Positions 37,401 through 49,400 of a stretch of DNA of 64,000 bases are shown one piece after another. The notes beneath the pieces were generated by a model. The model searched no databases and was not told the origin of the DNA. It saw nothing but the letters and a program-made list of their open reading frames with translations. How positions within the stretch are numbered: the stretch's first letter is position 1; the number at the start of each line of letters is the position of its first letter. The DNA lies in contig NC_052028.1 in the NCBI RefSeq assembly GCF_015832195.1, positions 10,707,501 to 10,771,500 of the forward strand, read 5' to 3'. The translations under genes were made by a program, and so were the position numbers. This DNA is from Motacilla alba alba (Eukaryota > Chordata > Aves > Passeriformes > Motacillidae).

Positions 37401-40400
37401 GGGCTCCATCCTCTCAAAAGACTGAGCACTCTGCCTTTGATCCAAAAAATGAGTCCGTGGAGAATATTCACATGTTTAATGTTAATCATATGCTTAAATT
37501 CTCTGAATCTATAAAGAGAGTAAAAGAGAAAAGTGCTCCCCAGCTCCAAAACAAACACAAATTCCCAGAAGTTATATTTAGGACGTGAGCAAACATTTGG
37601 CCAGCAAAGGAAAAGCCTTCAGTATACACCTGCTAAGCTTTTGCATCCCTCAGGAAATCTGCAGGTGGGGAAAGTGTCCAGAGTGAGTTTGCTTTGACAA
37701 AACCTTTCTAAAATAACCAGCATGGTGATATTTGAAAGACGCACCCCAGAGCATGTGACCTACTATTCTTACACACACAGAGCAGTCCTTGAGCAAGGAA
37801 ATCAGAAAACAGAATAAATGAAATTAATTAGGAAATTCACCACACAGATTTGAACTTCTGACTAGGAATTTATAGTCGCAAAAGAATGCATTCATTTATT
37901 AACTGTCTACTGTAAGAGAAGAGGCTTTCCTCAGAGGACAGGCACTGCCACCCAGTCCTTACAGGTTCCTTATGCCTTCAGCAGCACCTAGGAAGCATCC
38001 TATAACTGTAGCAGAAAGGAACAATACTGAGCAAAAGGAATGGAACCCCCTTAAAGCCTTGCTCATTTTCAGCACATGGTCCTCTCACATCCTCACTATC
38101 TGAAACATCTAACTCAATTTACATCCTGCTAAACTCCTGGGCCAGCTAATGGCTTGGGGCTGCCAGTCTGCTAAATCAGCTGGCCAGAGTGTCCAGGAGT
38201 CTCTGCTTCTGCACCAACCCCACCCTGACCCGGTCATCCTGACCCTTTCCTGCAGATGGATCAGGTCTGTGGAGAGAGGACAGAGCTCCCCTGGTGCAGG
38301 TGAGCAGAGAGCAGGGAGCTGCAGTGTGAGGATGCAGTGAGCTCCAGGCAGTCAGACACTCCTGCAGAGCAGAGCACTTCCAGCTACAACCCCAGCTGCA
38401 GCCTGGACACAGCCCTGGCCAGATGAGCATCTGCAGCACAAACATATAGCTGGCTCCCAGAGATGATTTTCAAACCCTGCTAAACAAGCATGTATAGCAA
38501 GAAAAGCCTCAGGCAACCAAAGGGCCACTATGCAGAGCTTCATTGCTGTAGCAGAGCCATAAACATTATCCAGCTTACTCACGGCAACATCACGTTTTGC
38601 CAGCGATGTGAAACGGACAAATCACTCTCTCACCAGCATAAATTGTCCAAGAAGTTAAATAAGGCTGCTAATTATTTCTAAGAATTTTTAAAGAATCCTT
38701 CAGGATTACTGTCCTCAAATTTGATTTAAAAATGCTGCAAATATTTTCAACCAAACATCATTAGATGAAATTGACTTGATGGTATAAAAGAACCATTTTC
38801 TTAGGTAAAGGCTTTTTGAGAAGCGTGTTGTATTTTAACAGTACACAGCACTTCTACCTCAATAAACCAGAGGGAGCTGTACTAGTCACACCTTACAAAT
38901 GGTTAACAAGGTGTTTATCTTCCTTGTTTGGCTGAATTAGAACTACACAGAATGCCCTGACTCAAAGGAAGCAGAACAAATCCCTACCTTCACCTGCCGC
39001 GAGGGATGGAATTAGAATGCTGGGTGAGGCTGTAAGAAATCCAAGGGAAGTTAAGACGCCACAAGGAATCCTGGTTATACTTCTCCACCTCCTTTGCAAG
39101 ACACTTTGGTGTCCCAAGGTTTGCAGACACTACAAAGGAACACAAAGTTCACTGCTGCTGCAGTTACCAGCATGACCTGGCAGACCCCAGCACTGGGGAG
39201 GCTCTCTGGAGAGGGCTGAAAGCCCCAGACTACACCTCCACGACTTTCTTTCACCAATTTCCTAGAGGAGGAAGCACTGTCTCCCATGATGGAGTAAACT
39301 CCAAGCCTGTGCAGTGTAGGGCATCTCTCACAATAAGCTCAGACCTCTCAGACATCTCTGGTGCCTTTGCTTTCTTCAGAGCCTCCATTAGTATCACCCA
39401 GGACTTGATTAGCAAGCACTTTCCCCTGGCTAGAGCCTTGACTCTTCCTTTGCTCTACCACTTCTTCGTTGAAGTGCACAAAGAACCAGAGTGTAACAAA
39501 GAAATGCACTCCCCATCCTCACTCCTGTACCAAGTCATCCTCCCCCATCCCTCACAGGCAGCCCACCCCTTCTCCCATAACAAAACAGTGAGATTAAGAG
39601 TCCTGGGAAACAGAGCAGCAGCAAGGGGCATCTTTCAGTGCTCAGAAGGGCAGACACACCTCCAGGCACGAGGAGCCACTGGCTGCAGCACAGAGCACAG
39701 GTATCCACAGCAAGAGCTGAACCTGGGCAAGGACTGCTGCATACACCTTTTCAGCTACACTGGCTTGAGAACAATAATTAAATTCTAGTCTAATTTCCTC
39801 CTGATCTACAGCTCTAACTCCTTAGTGACTCCTATTAAGCCAATTCCCAACTGTGGTATCACTCTGGGCGTTTGGCTTAAATAAAGAGCCCAGGAAGCCA
39901 CTAAAACAACAACTATCTTTTTTTATCTGAAAAATACATGCCCCGGAAATTTCTCCTGTGGAATACAAATGTCAGAATTTCAGGTGTCAGCAACATCGTA
40001 TGATATGCCATCACCACCCTACTCAACACATGGGCAGAGACCATCAAGTCTGGAGACTACAATCAAAGCCTAAATGGTTCATCCTCTGCACTTCTTTTTC
40101 CCCATCATCTCCCAGCGTTTAATGCTGTGCCAGAGGGAGCAGTGCCCAGTGTGGGTCCTCAAACAGCCACCAAAACACCCGAGGCGATGCGATGCGATGT
40201 CACCCAGGAATACCGCGGGCATTGAAGCCACCACGGGCTGGGGAGGTCTGTGCAGCTGCTCCCCTGCCCTGCTAATTGGGTACTGCGGACACGCTCACGC
40301 CGCGAGCACAGCTTTGACATAACACAGCATGACAATTTTTCCAGAGTCACAGAAATGGAGAGCATACAAATAAACCTGAATGCTGAAACCATTTCATTGT

Positions 40401-40699
40401 TCATAAGAATATGCACGCTGCACCTGTTACGACCAAGGGCACTGTCTGCGCCTTGGAGCTGATTATTTCAGCCTCTAACAAGCCTGTCTGGCTTGGAGAA
40501 CTGTTAAACTCCAGGAGTTAATAAAGCACAACAAAATTATTTTGCAAAAAGAAATAATTACTGAATATACAGGGGGAGAGATCTTTAAATGTAAGGGAAA
40601 GAAAACAATCCTCAAACTGACATTCCCCTCTCAGCTTCTGGATCAATTTAAATCAAATTCACTGAAACAAAATAACTCCAAAATTGATACCGGTAAAGT
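31470..40699 (-). other. RASGEF1C: RASGEF1C intron 1, promoter-proximal block
   Basis: No supported exon or RNA gene. It includes the longest open frame of the window (220 codons, plus strand, 33,423-34,085), judged to be chance. A small CpG cluster at about 40,180-40,310 contains GCGAT repeats and a possible minus-strand donor GTGAGC at 40,293-40,298. Composition is otherwise ordinary. Confidence 0.55.
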
Positions 40700-41084
40700 C
40701 CTACCCTGAAACAAACGTTCGGGAGCCCAACTGCAAGCCCAGCCCGGGACGCGCGGCAGAGGAAGGCAGGAGCGGGGAGCGCTCCCCAAGCCCCGTCCGG
40801 CGGGAGGGAGCAGCCGCCGGCGGCGGCGCCCCCGCAGCCCCGAGGGGAGCCGGGGCCGGAGCCGGGGCCGCCGCGGGGAGCAGGTGGCAGAGCCGGTGCC
40901 CGCAGCCCAGCCCCGGCGCCGCCGCCACCCGGGGCCCCGCCGCCAGCAGGCGTGAGGCGCCGGGCCGGGGGTGATTTTTGGTCGGAGAGAAGGAGACGGA
41001 GCAGCGCAGCAGAGGAGCGGCACCCGCGGCTGCGGCAGCGCGGTGCGGGCAGGGCGCGGCGGAGGGGACGGGACCGGCACTCAC

Positions 41085-41340
41085 CGAGCTACGCGCGGCT
41101 GCTGCTGCTGCTGCCCCCGCTGCCGTCCATGGGGGCGGCGGGGGGACGGGAGCCCGCTGCGGGCCACAGCCGCCCCGCGATCCGCCGCATCTGCCCGGCG
41201 CCGCCGCCGCCGCGGAGGAGGAGGATGAGGAGAAGGAGGAGGAGGAAGAGCGGAGCGCGCCGCCCCGGAGCCCCGCACAGCCCGGCCGCAGAGCGCCGCC
41301 TGCCCGCCGCGCCGGGATGGGATAGGATGGGATGGGTTCG
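41085..41340 (-). other. RASGEF1C: Probable non-coding exon 1 of RASGEF1C (5' boundary approximate)
   Basis: The 3' boundary is set by the exon-end AGCTCG followed by donor GTGAGTGCC on the minus strand. It would splice over about 40.6 kb to the acceptor at 516-517. No TATA box is evident, so the transcription start, and therefore the upper coordinate, cannot be placed and is a guess within the CpG island. The exon would contain a short upstream ORF that ends four bases before the donor. Confidence 0.5.
41089..41130 (-). CDS. Upstream ORF of 13 codons in the putative 5' leader
   Basis: Read on the minus strand, ATG at 41,130-41,128 begins MDGSGGSSSSSRA and stops at TAG (41,091-41,089), just inside the putative exon 1. 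Five consecutive AGC codons give the serine run. The start context has C at -3 and G at +4, so it is moderate to weak. If the leader is transcribed from upstream of 41,130, this uORF would be translated before the RASGEF1C start and could lower its translation. The peptide itself is probably unimportant. Whether it is transcribed depends on the unmapped start site. Confidence 0.4.
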   Translation of the reverse strand: MDGSGGSSSSSRA

Positions 41341-41351
41341 GATGGGATGGG
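41314..41351 (+). repeat. GGGAT-type repeat with G-quadruplex potential
   Basis: Six GGG runs occur on the plus strand at 41,314, 41,319, 41,329, 41,334, 41,344 and 41,349, with alternating loops of 2 and 7 bases. This satisfies the standard four-run quadruplex pattern. It sits in the putative promoter/5' leader on the template strand of the minus-strand gene. The opposite strand is C-rich and could form an i-motif. Confidence 0.7.
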
Positions 41352-41591
41352 CTCCCGGCGGGCGGGGGGGCCCGGCCGCGGGGGCAGGTGCAGCCGCCCG
41401 GGGCGGGGGGCGGCGCGGAGCCGGAGCCGGGCGCGGCCCCGGGGCGGCGCAGCTGCCGCTGCCGGAGCGGGGCTGGCGGCGGCCGTGCGCGGAACGGGGG
41501 CGAGGAGCGGCTGGAAGCGGCTGTGTGTAACGTGGCCGGGCGCGAATCTGCCCCGCGAGGGCTTTTAATGAAGTACAGATGTTCCCTAATG

Positions 41592-41629
41592 TAATTATAT
41601 CGTCCTCTCCCCGATAATTGGCTTTGGCA
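41592..41629. promoter_or_regulatory. AT-rich module with TAATTA and AATTGGCT/TGGCA inside the island
   Basis: TAATTA lies at 41,592-41,597, AATTGGCT at 41,616-41,623 and TGGCA at 41,625-41,629, in a low-CpG gap in the island. TAATTA is a homeodomain core and TTGGC/TGGCA is a nuclear factor I half-site. The same motif order occurs in the second CpG-rich block at 53,676-53,704. Function is inferred only from motif content. Confidence 0.35.
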
Positions 41630-41770
41630 GGCGCGCTGATCGAATCCCCCCGCGCGGCTGCCGTGCGCTCCCCCCGCCGGCACCGCAGAGCCGGGGCCGC
41701 CCCGACACCGCGCCCGGGCCCTGCCCTGGGGACCCCGCACGGCCAGGGAACCCGCCCTCAGCCACCTGCG

Positions 41771-41926
41771 GGGCTTTGGCTCGCAGCAGGGGAAGATGAG
41801 GGACGACGCTTATTTACTTGTTTCTTAAAGTGTGCGTCCTCAGAGAGCATGGGCTTAACTGAGCTGCCCGTAGCCAGGGAGGATGAAACACCGTGGTTGT
41901 AGGATGGAAAGGCTATTGCACACACT
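41771..41926. other. Short flank between the CpG island and the GGAA repeat
   Basis: CpG density drops to background here. No exon or repeat recognised. Confidence 0.5.
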
Positions 41927-41979
41927 GGGGAGGGAGGGAAGGAAGGAAGGAAGGGAAGGAAGGGAAGGAAGGGAAGGAG
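41927..41979 (+). repeat. GGAA/GGGAA purine microsatellite
   Basis: Pure purine on the plus strand, built from GGAA and GGGAA units (GGAAGGAAGGAAGGGAAGG and similar). Tandem GGAA units are clustered ETS-factor cores, and a mirror-like purine tract can form triplex DNA. It lies about 150 bp beyond the CpG island on the upstream side of RASGEF1C. Length is likely polymorphic. Confidence 0.9.
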
Positions 41980-44295
41980 CTTGTTATTGACCAGGAGCCC
42001 AGCCGCAGAGGAGGTCCTGGCCGGCTGAGCAGGACCAGCATCCCCTGTGCAGCCCCCTTGCTGTACCTGTGCTCTCAACAGGCCAGGTGAACTGCAGATG
42101 GTTAAAACACCCCAGTTCTCCCCAGCTTGATTTGTCTTTATGGAAATTGCCAATAAGGACACGCTAATACAAGTCAGATGTGTGGGCGTTTTATGCATCT
42201 ATGTGAGGAAAATGGATCAAGCCCACAAATTCATCTTGCAGAGGACAAGCAGCCAACACAAGGTAATGATTTCTAGTCACTACAGGCCCCAGACCACACT
42301 GCTTTCACCCCATGACTCAAAGCTGAAACCCAGCCATGCCATCCATTCCTGCTGACACCTGGACACTACAAGGTGTGTAAATACTTCTGATAAGCAGGAT
42401 TAGGGAATTCTTTTAGCCCAGGGTTGCAGAGAGGAGCCACAGACAGCTGACACATCTGTACTTCTGTCAGCTTGGGCAGTGTCTAAGGCGACGGGCAGTC
42501 CTGCTTGTTAACACAAAGTGCATGTTGGAAGTGCTCCCCCATCCCCAAACGAGATTCTGTCCTGCCCAGACCAGGGTCTTAACCACCAGCTCTTGCCAAT
42601 TTAAGTGAAGGCAAGAGACTACAGTTCTTTCAAGCAATTACAAACTTCTCAGCCCAAGCCCACAATGATAGTCACACTGCCATGTCATATTTACCAGTGG
42701 TACCCAGGTGACATCTGTGAACAGAGAACCATTTTGGACCTATGGAAAAGGCAAAGGGGTGGCTCTATGCAGAGTCTTGGAGCTACATCAGCATTAATTC
42801 TGGTCTAGCTCTGCCTTTGCCTCAGCAGGAACAGTAAAATGCTCCTTGTTTTCATACCTGTGCTCTGCAGATTTCTGAGGGACCAAAACAGACAGAGGGT
42901 TTCACAAGCTGGGCAGGATTTGGAGCACCCTTGGTTTGACTTCAGCTGGGCCTCTTTGGCCACCCTGGTCACAGCCTGGCCTCTGTTTTGCTCACCCTGG
43001 AATTTGCCCATGGCAGCTCAGGAGACAGAGAATCCAACACAATCACAGAGATACAAGTGATGCTGGTCTTCCAGACACTATTTTTGATGTCTGCTTTTTG
43101 TTTTTGATTCAGTTCTGGTCCCAGAGGTGAAGGCATGGGGAAGGTGTAGAGTCAGAGGCAGCTGTGTGTGTTCCCTGAGAGCAGATGCCTCTGCAGTGGA
43201 TGGCTTAGGAGGCAAGATGGGGACAAAGAAGCTAAGACTATCTTTTCCTCCATTTTCCCTTCAGCTACAGTAGAATCTTTTCTTAGAAGGATAAAAATAT
43301 AGAAGGGGTGAGGGAAGCACAAAGGCAATACAACCTGGAACAACATGACTTGAAACAGAGGACAAGCAACCTGACAGACTGACTCTGCAATTTCTTTCAA
43401 GCTCTTTTCTTTAAATGTTATTTTTTTAATTTTAAAAACCAGCCCATCATAATTACAGGCTCTCACTTAGACTTCCCAATCTTCCTTTAAAACCAACATA
43501 GAAATTACTTCACAGAGAACTACCCAGTTTAGTTTTCCCTCAAGGGCAGATGCAGAAGAATATTCACCTTAAACAGAAGAACTCTCCAGTGGAGGTACAA
43601 GCAAACTCTCACACTTACCTTATCCTTGCTTTTCTTATGCTTCATGGCTGACCTCTCAGCAGGAGGTTTCTGCTCCCCCCAGTTCTACAGATACTTTCCA
43701 GCTTTCTCTCACTGACTGAGTTTCTCTGCTGTCTTTCCAGGTGTTAAGCTGATAAGTGTGTGATTTCCAAGGATCAACTCTGTCAAAGAGAGGAGGAACA
43801 GTGGACTTATTCCTCTCTGACCTCTCTTATATTTCCTGTCCTCCACCCATTATTAAAGGTAGACGGTTCAGCTCTGGCTCCACCTTGTTCCTCAGATATT
43901 CCAGGGTAATCTTCTTCAGGCTTTACCCTTTTCAGTGTACTTTTTGTTTCTGTGCCCCTTTGCAAATAGGTAGGTGTTGTTTCCTGAAAGCATTGTGCTT
44001 GTATTTTCCTGGAAGCAGAAAACAGGGAAACTTACTGTAAAATTCAACCAGTAACAAGTCAATCATTGATTCTGTTCTTTACTTCATCCCATTTTTAGAA
44101 TAAATGCTTTCATAAAAGGAACAAGGTAACATAACTGTTTGATCCTGAGCAAATAAGAACAATGCCTTTCCCCAGTACAAGGCACCTGTCCAGCATTTTA
44201 TTAACTTTGCTAATTGCATAAAGCATCCTGCAGTGCTGAACAGCCATCAGCTGCTAAATCCCAGATCACTATAGCTGAGCTGGCTGTCAAATGAG

Positions 44296-44312
44296 AAAAA
44301 AAAAAAAAAAAA
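44296..44312 (+). repeat. Poly-A run of 17
   Basis: Seventeen consecutive adenines, a simple homopolymer with no associated retroposon that I can recognise. Confidence 0.9.
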
Positions 44313-46460
44313 GAAGACATTTTAGACCCAAATTAGTAACCAAATAATCATACAGTTCTGAATTCTGCTCAGCTACTCGCAGTGATCATATTTTATGAAC
44401 TACTGGAAGATGGTGTTAGGATTCACACAATAAATATGAGCTGTATGGGTGCTAGTGAGATTGATTAATAGATCTCACATGTTCAGACATTTCTACAAAC
44501 AAGAAAAATTAGGTTTCTCTATGTGAATATTTTATGCAGATTTTTATGCAGATAATTTGTACCTGCTCTTTCATTTTGTTACCTGTAGTATTACATGTGA
44601 ACATAATAATAATAATAATCTAAATTTACATACACAAATTACTGGAAGGTCTGGATCTGGCACACTGGGGAATAATTTCTGGCTGGAAACATTAGCAGTG
44701 TGATAACTATTTAGACAACTATATGAAATGAAATAAGCACTTGTCAAAGGAAAAATGCATTGTTATGAAAACTGGAATTGTTACAGTCTCAAATAAAAAC
44801 GGAGCTTGTGAAAACGAGTTAATCAGAAATTCTCTCCTGCCACTCCACTGCCTTATTGCTTTTTCTGTTTCTTTCCTCCTTTTTTGGGGTGAAATCCTGC
44901 AAAGCAGAGAGCTGGGGAGGCAGAAGCAGCCAGAGCATTGTGAAGATGTGGAAAAGCAGTAAATCCTGGCTCGCAGCAGAGGGCTGGCAGGATCCTGCAG
45001 TCCGGGCTGGTGGCTCTGCCTGCTGGGATCAAACATGCCTGTGCCAGAGGGGAACCTGCCCCACACACACAGGGACTGCTGCTGCACTCACAGTACATTT
45101 GACATGGGAAATCCTGGCCTTCATTTTGGTCCGGATGATAGTCAAGACCCGAATTCTGCTCAGGAACTAACCAGAGAAGCAGCAAGGTTAGAGAGGACAG
45201 ATAGAAGAAGGTGCAGCTGTCCTGTAGGCACTGTCAGGGAGTGGGTTCCAGCTGACCTGCTTCCATTTTTAAGAAGCACAAGGGCATTTCGACCATAGTT
45301 TTGTGAAAGTAGTATTATTTCTGCCTTTCCTTATTTGTTCACCAGGAAACCCATTCTACAGCCAGCTAGAACAAAACTGTGTGGAAAGAAGCAGGGAAAA
45401 AAAAAGATAAATGAAAGAAAAAGCCGGTCAAGCTATTGCTAGTCATATTAATTTATATATGTTGTTCATAATTAGCATTTTTAAGCATGCATCTTCTTTC
45501 TTCAATAAAGACCACGTCTCTCCAGGACCCTGACCATGTCCATTGTTTTTATGACAGGCAGTGGAGATAGGTACCAATTACTTGGCTCTTCTTTAGTGAG
45601 TACTCCAAAGTACTGTGATGCAGCAGCATTGTAAATTCTCTGTAGCAGCTAATTGTCTCATTTTAATTCATTTTTAATGAGACACCTGGGAGAGTGAAGA
45701 AACATCACAAAACCACAAAAATCCCAGAATACTTTTGGTTTGGTCTCCCAATCTCTCTTTATTTCTGCCTTCCTACAAAAGGACTTTTTGGTACTAGCAC
45801 ATAAAGGTGCAGCTTCACCCAGCTGCGTGACAGCATTGCCCCCTGTCACATCATAACCTTCTCCCCCAGGTGAGAGAGGACGGTGATAGAATCTACAAAA
45901 CACTTTGGAAAAAATCCAGAGAGAAGTCTCTGGTCTTCAGATGCTCTACACCTTCATCACTACTGTCTCTCTAGACAGCTGAGCCACATCTCTGCTGCCA
46001 GATGGAAGTGCAGGGTTCTGAAGGAAGGGTGGGGTTCTCGCTCATCATCATTTGCCATGCAGATGTGACTCTCAGATAAAAAGAAAAAAGGTGGCAAAGA
46101 GGTATATTTTCTTCATCAGCAGCTGATTCATTGCATGCTTTTTCATGGAAGGAGAAATGTGTCCTCTGACAATCACCAGCACGGTTTCCTCAGTTGAGAA
46201 ACCTTTCTGGTTTCAGTGTTGTGCTCTGTGCTAACTTCAACATCCAGATTTTATTCACTCAACAGGGGAATTGATTCCAGTAAGACAGAACTGCCCACAA
46301 CTCTTCCAGCAGTTTGGCTTCAGCAAGTCCCTGTCACAGCATCCGTGGTCTCTGCTGCTGTGGTGGCTGGGGGGAGAAGGAGCACAATCCAAGGCAGCCT
46401 TTAACCAAATCACATGAGGAGCTCCTAGATCAAAACCAGCCCTGCAAATGTAGAAAGAAC

Positions 46461-46483
46461 ACTGGACATTGAGAATGTCCAGT
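46461..46483. repeat. Perfect 10-bp inverted repeat with 3-base loop
   Basis: ACTGGACATT, loop GAG, then AATGTCCAGT. The stem is perfect for 10 bp but does not extend usefully outward, so it is too short for a microRNA precursor. It may be a binding-site dyad or chance. Confidence 0.85.
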
Positions 46484-49400
46484 ATGTATTGGGATGTTGC
46501 CACTTTAATTAGAAAGGTACCTGTGGTGGCAGATTGATGATGTTTCCACTGAGGGATTTACCATAAATTGAAGGCACACCCAGCGAGCTGTGTGGTTTCA
46601 CTAAGACATTCCCCTCTCAATTTTGGTAATTAGCTGTGCTCTTTTGTTAGTGCTGTGATAATTTTTCCCAGGTGAGGCCCATCAGCAGCCACAGGGCGGT
46701 GTGGCTGTCCACAGCCACCACAGCAGTTATCATCCCTGAAGCAGAGTCCCACCTGCCCCCAGGGTCAAAGTCTGGAGTACCTGGTGGTGACTAAGCCCTA
46801 TCCTTGCCCCACATTTTACCTGACATTCCTCGTCTCTAGCTCTGACACCTTAATGAGGATCTGGCAAGTGGTCAGGGCTATGGGAAAGCCCACAAGTCCC
46901 AGCAATGGCTGGAAAGCAGCTGTGGATGCTGATTCTGTGGCTGGCAACTCCCAGCCAGGCATAGCCAGCAGATGTGTCCCTCTGGTTAGTGCTGGCCTGC
47001 CCAGATGCCATAGCCTGCAGTCACTGACTGCTTTCAGCAAGGGAGAACTCTGGTCCAAGCTCAGTTCCTTTGATCTTTAACAGTACAATGACATTTAATA
47101 CTGTTAGCATGCCAAAAAACTGGCTGCTTCTGTTGTCTACATTTTAGCTGCTATAATGCATAAAGGAGCCTTGCACATTTGGAGTACTGGGACAAGGGGC
47201 TTGTTGATTCCAGCAGAAGAGCTCTCAAGCCTTTGCTATAGGCATGGTGGAGTACCCAGCACAAACACTGCAGGGTTTTATCCTCCTCAGCTGCAAAACT
47301 CCCATTTTGCTGCTTCTGGGAACTGACTGAGGGTAAGGTGAGCTGGCCCCTCCATAGAAGGCTGCCAAGCTGCTGGATTTGTTTGCAGCGAGGGACTGGG
47401 GGTCACGGTGTGACCATACGGTCAGGGAGAGCACCACTTTTGGGAATGAGCATTCATGTATTGAAGCTACTGTTACAGGAAAAAACCCCTGAAAATCCCA
47501 TAGCATTTAAGAATTCTTTGTTGATGAAGATTATTTTGACAAGAACTCCAGGAAACTTTCTTTCTCATTGAAAACCCATTTTCAGGCTATTTTTGTCTTT
47601 ACTGTATTTCATCTCCTTTTCTAAGATGGATTTTTTTTCACCACAGATGAGATCCCAATTTCTTTTCAGACTTGGACAATGGTGCAGTTGAAGAGGGTGA
47701 CAACAACAAGCTGCTTCTCAAACTATCACACAAAAGACTTCAGTCAGGATATTTACAATAAATACAGGCACCAAGTGTGAGGGCTCCCATTTCCTGGCAG
47801 CATTGCTTGACCAGTTTTTTCTCTGGAAGGAATCTATTACATCAGTGGCCTTGGGAATGTATATTGAGATGGTTTAATCAGAGCTGAAAATCACAGAACA
47901 GAAAGGGGCTTCAGTTCTCCTGGCTGAACACGACGTCCCCAATTTGGGAGCTGCTGAGGAATGTCTCTGATATCACAAAATCCTTAGCTCCTCTCTGTCC
48001 AGTGTTAGTGGCTGGTGGCAGCATTATGGCTCTGATTTAGCACAGCACTGAAGCACATGCTAAACTTTAATTTCTTCAATTAGACTTAAATACATGCTTA
48101 GAGCTGAGGATATGCCACAATACCCACAGAGATCACAGGTTCAACAGGTAATTTGTTTTAGCCAGTGAATCCCTCTGTAGATAAAGGTTTTGTCAACTTT
48201 TCTGTCTGTTGCTGGGATCTCCCTGTTGCCTTTATCCTTACATTGCCAGGCAGTCTTTCAGGACACACCACTTCCTCCTCATTATATATTCATACAACAT
48301 CAAGTACAAATAGGGCTGTAGTTTCTGTAGCTCTCACAACACCAATAATTACAACAGGAATGGATTTAAGCATGGGCTTTATTGTCCTCCTAAATGGAGG
48401 TTTATATTTAGAGGCCTTATCTTTCTTGTGCTTTCCTCCATGTGTGAAATGGGTCTTTACTCAATCCAGCTTGCTTTAGATCCCCACGAGGCAAAGTGTC
48501 TGTGGGTGGAATGACATCTATTTGAAGGGAACAATATTATGTGAGGAGTAAAGATTAAAAGGTCTGGAAAACTTCTAAGACTCCAGCTGACATATTGAGT
48601 AATGCCAAGGCTGTGGCCAAGTTCCTCTGTGGCTTGGAAGCTATGGAAATGCAGAATGTTTCTGCAGCACGTTAATCTGCTGATAAGAACCTGAACCAGA
48701 GTTAATTACAGAGCAGGTTCAAGGGAAAGCTCCAGAGTTATTGCATCAGTGACACAGGCTGAGCTTTGGAAAGCAGCACAGAGCACAGGCAGGTAGCCTG
48801 GGAGAGATGGCCCAGGCCCACTCTGCTGCAGCAGGGTCAAAGTGATTGTCAGCAGGAGCAGATCCAGGCTGGAATCTCTCTGTGAGCTCCAAGCAGTGCT
48901 GGAATCATCTGCCTAATTGCGGGAGAGTTGTGAGGGAATGACAAAGGTGGATCCAACTCATCATCCAGGGGCAAGTTCTAACACTGCCGGACAAACATTT
49001 TGCTGAAGGGTCTTTCTTAGCTATCAGGTTTTTATCTGAATTCTGTCGACTGCATTCCTTAGAGGAGGAAAAAAGCCTGCAAGGGCAAACCCTCACCCAG
49101 ACAATAGTATGTGTTTGATTGACAGTCATGTACTTTTTTGTTTGAAATGAGATTTTTCAAAGGAGTAGGGTCAAGGGCTTTTTCTTGCAGAAGATCAAAG
49201 GTTACATCCTTTGCTCATCTAAACCAACTTGGCTTCAGTGACTCCTTTGTTGATTTGTAGCAGCTGAGTGTTTCTACCAAAAATACAGCCCAGACATGGA
49301 ATCAGCAGCACACCCATGCCTGCTTTCCAACTGTGAAATAAAACATGATTCATACCCCAAGCACAGAAGTGGAATGCAAAAAGCAGACAGAACACAAGGT

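Larger units (their letters stand above)
40715..41770 (-). promoter_or_regulatory. RASGEF1C: CpG island, probable RASGEF1C promoter and exon 1
   Basis: GC content and CpG density jump sharply here relative to about 40 kb on either side, with dense CpG from about 40,735 to 41,560 and again to 41,760. This is the signature of an unmethylated vertebrate promoter. It is the nearest island upstream of the RASGEF1C coding start on the minus strand. It also contains a strong minus-strand donor GTGAGT at 41,079-41,084, which suits a non-coding first exon joined to exon 2 at 515. An AT-rich gap at about 41,565-41,620 with TAATTA and AATTGGCT motifs divides the island. Open frames inside are a by-product of few stop codons in GC-rich DNA. 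A divergent plus-strand transcript is possible. The link to RASGEF1C is inference from position and splice sites. Confidence 0.75.

Noticed and set aside
39309..39788. 159-codon plus-strand frame
   Set aside because: No domain, no splice-site pair, and no recognisable family. Consistent with chance.
40643..41740. Long overlapping open frames on both strands in the CpG island (up to 219 codons)
   Set aside because: They are Arg/Pro/Ala/Gly-rich in every frame, the expected result of few stop codons in GC-rich DNA. They cross the predicted splice donor and have no family resemblance.
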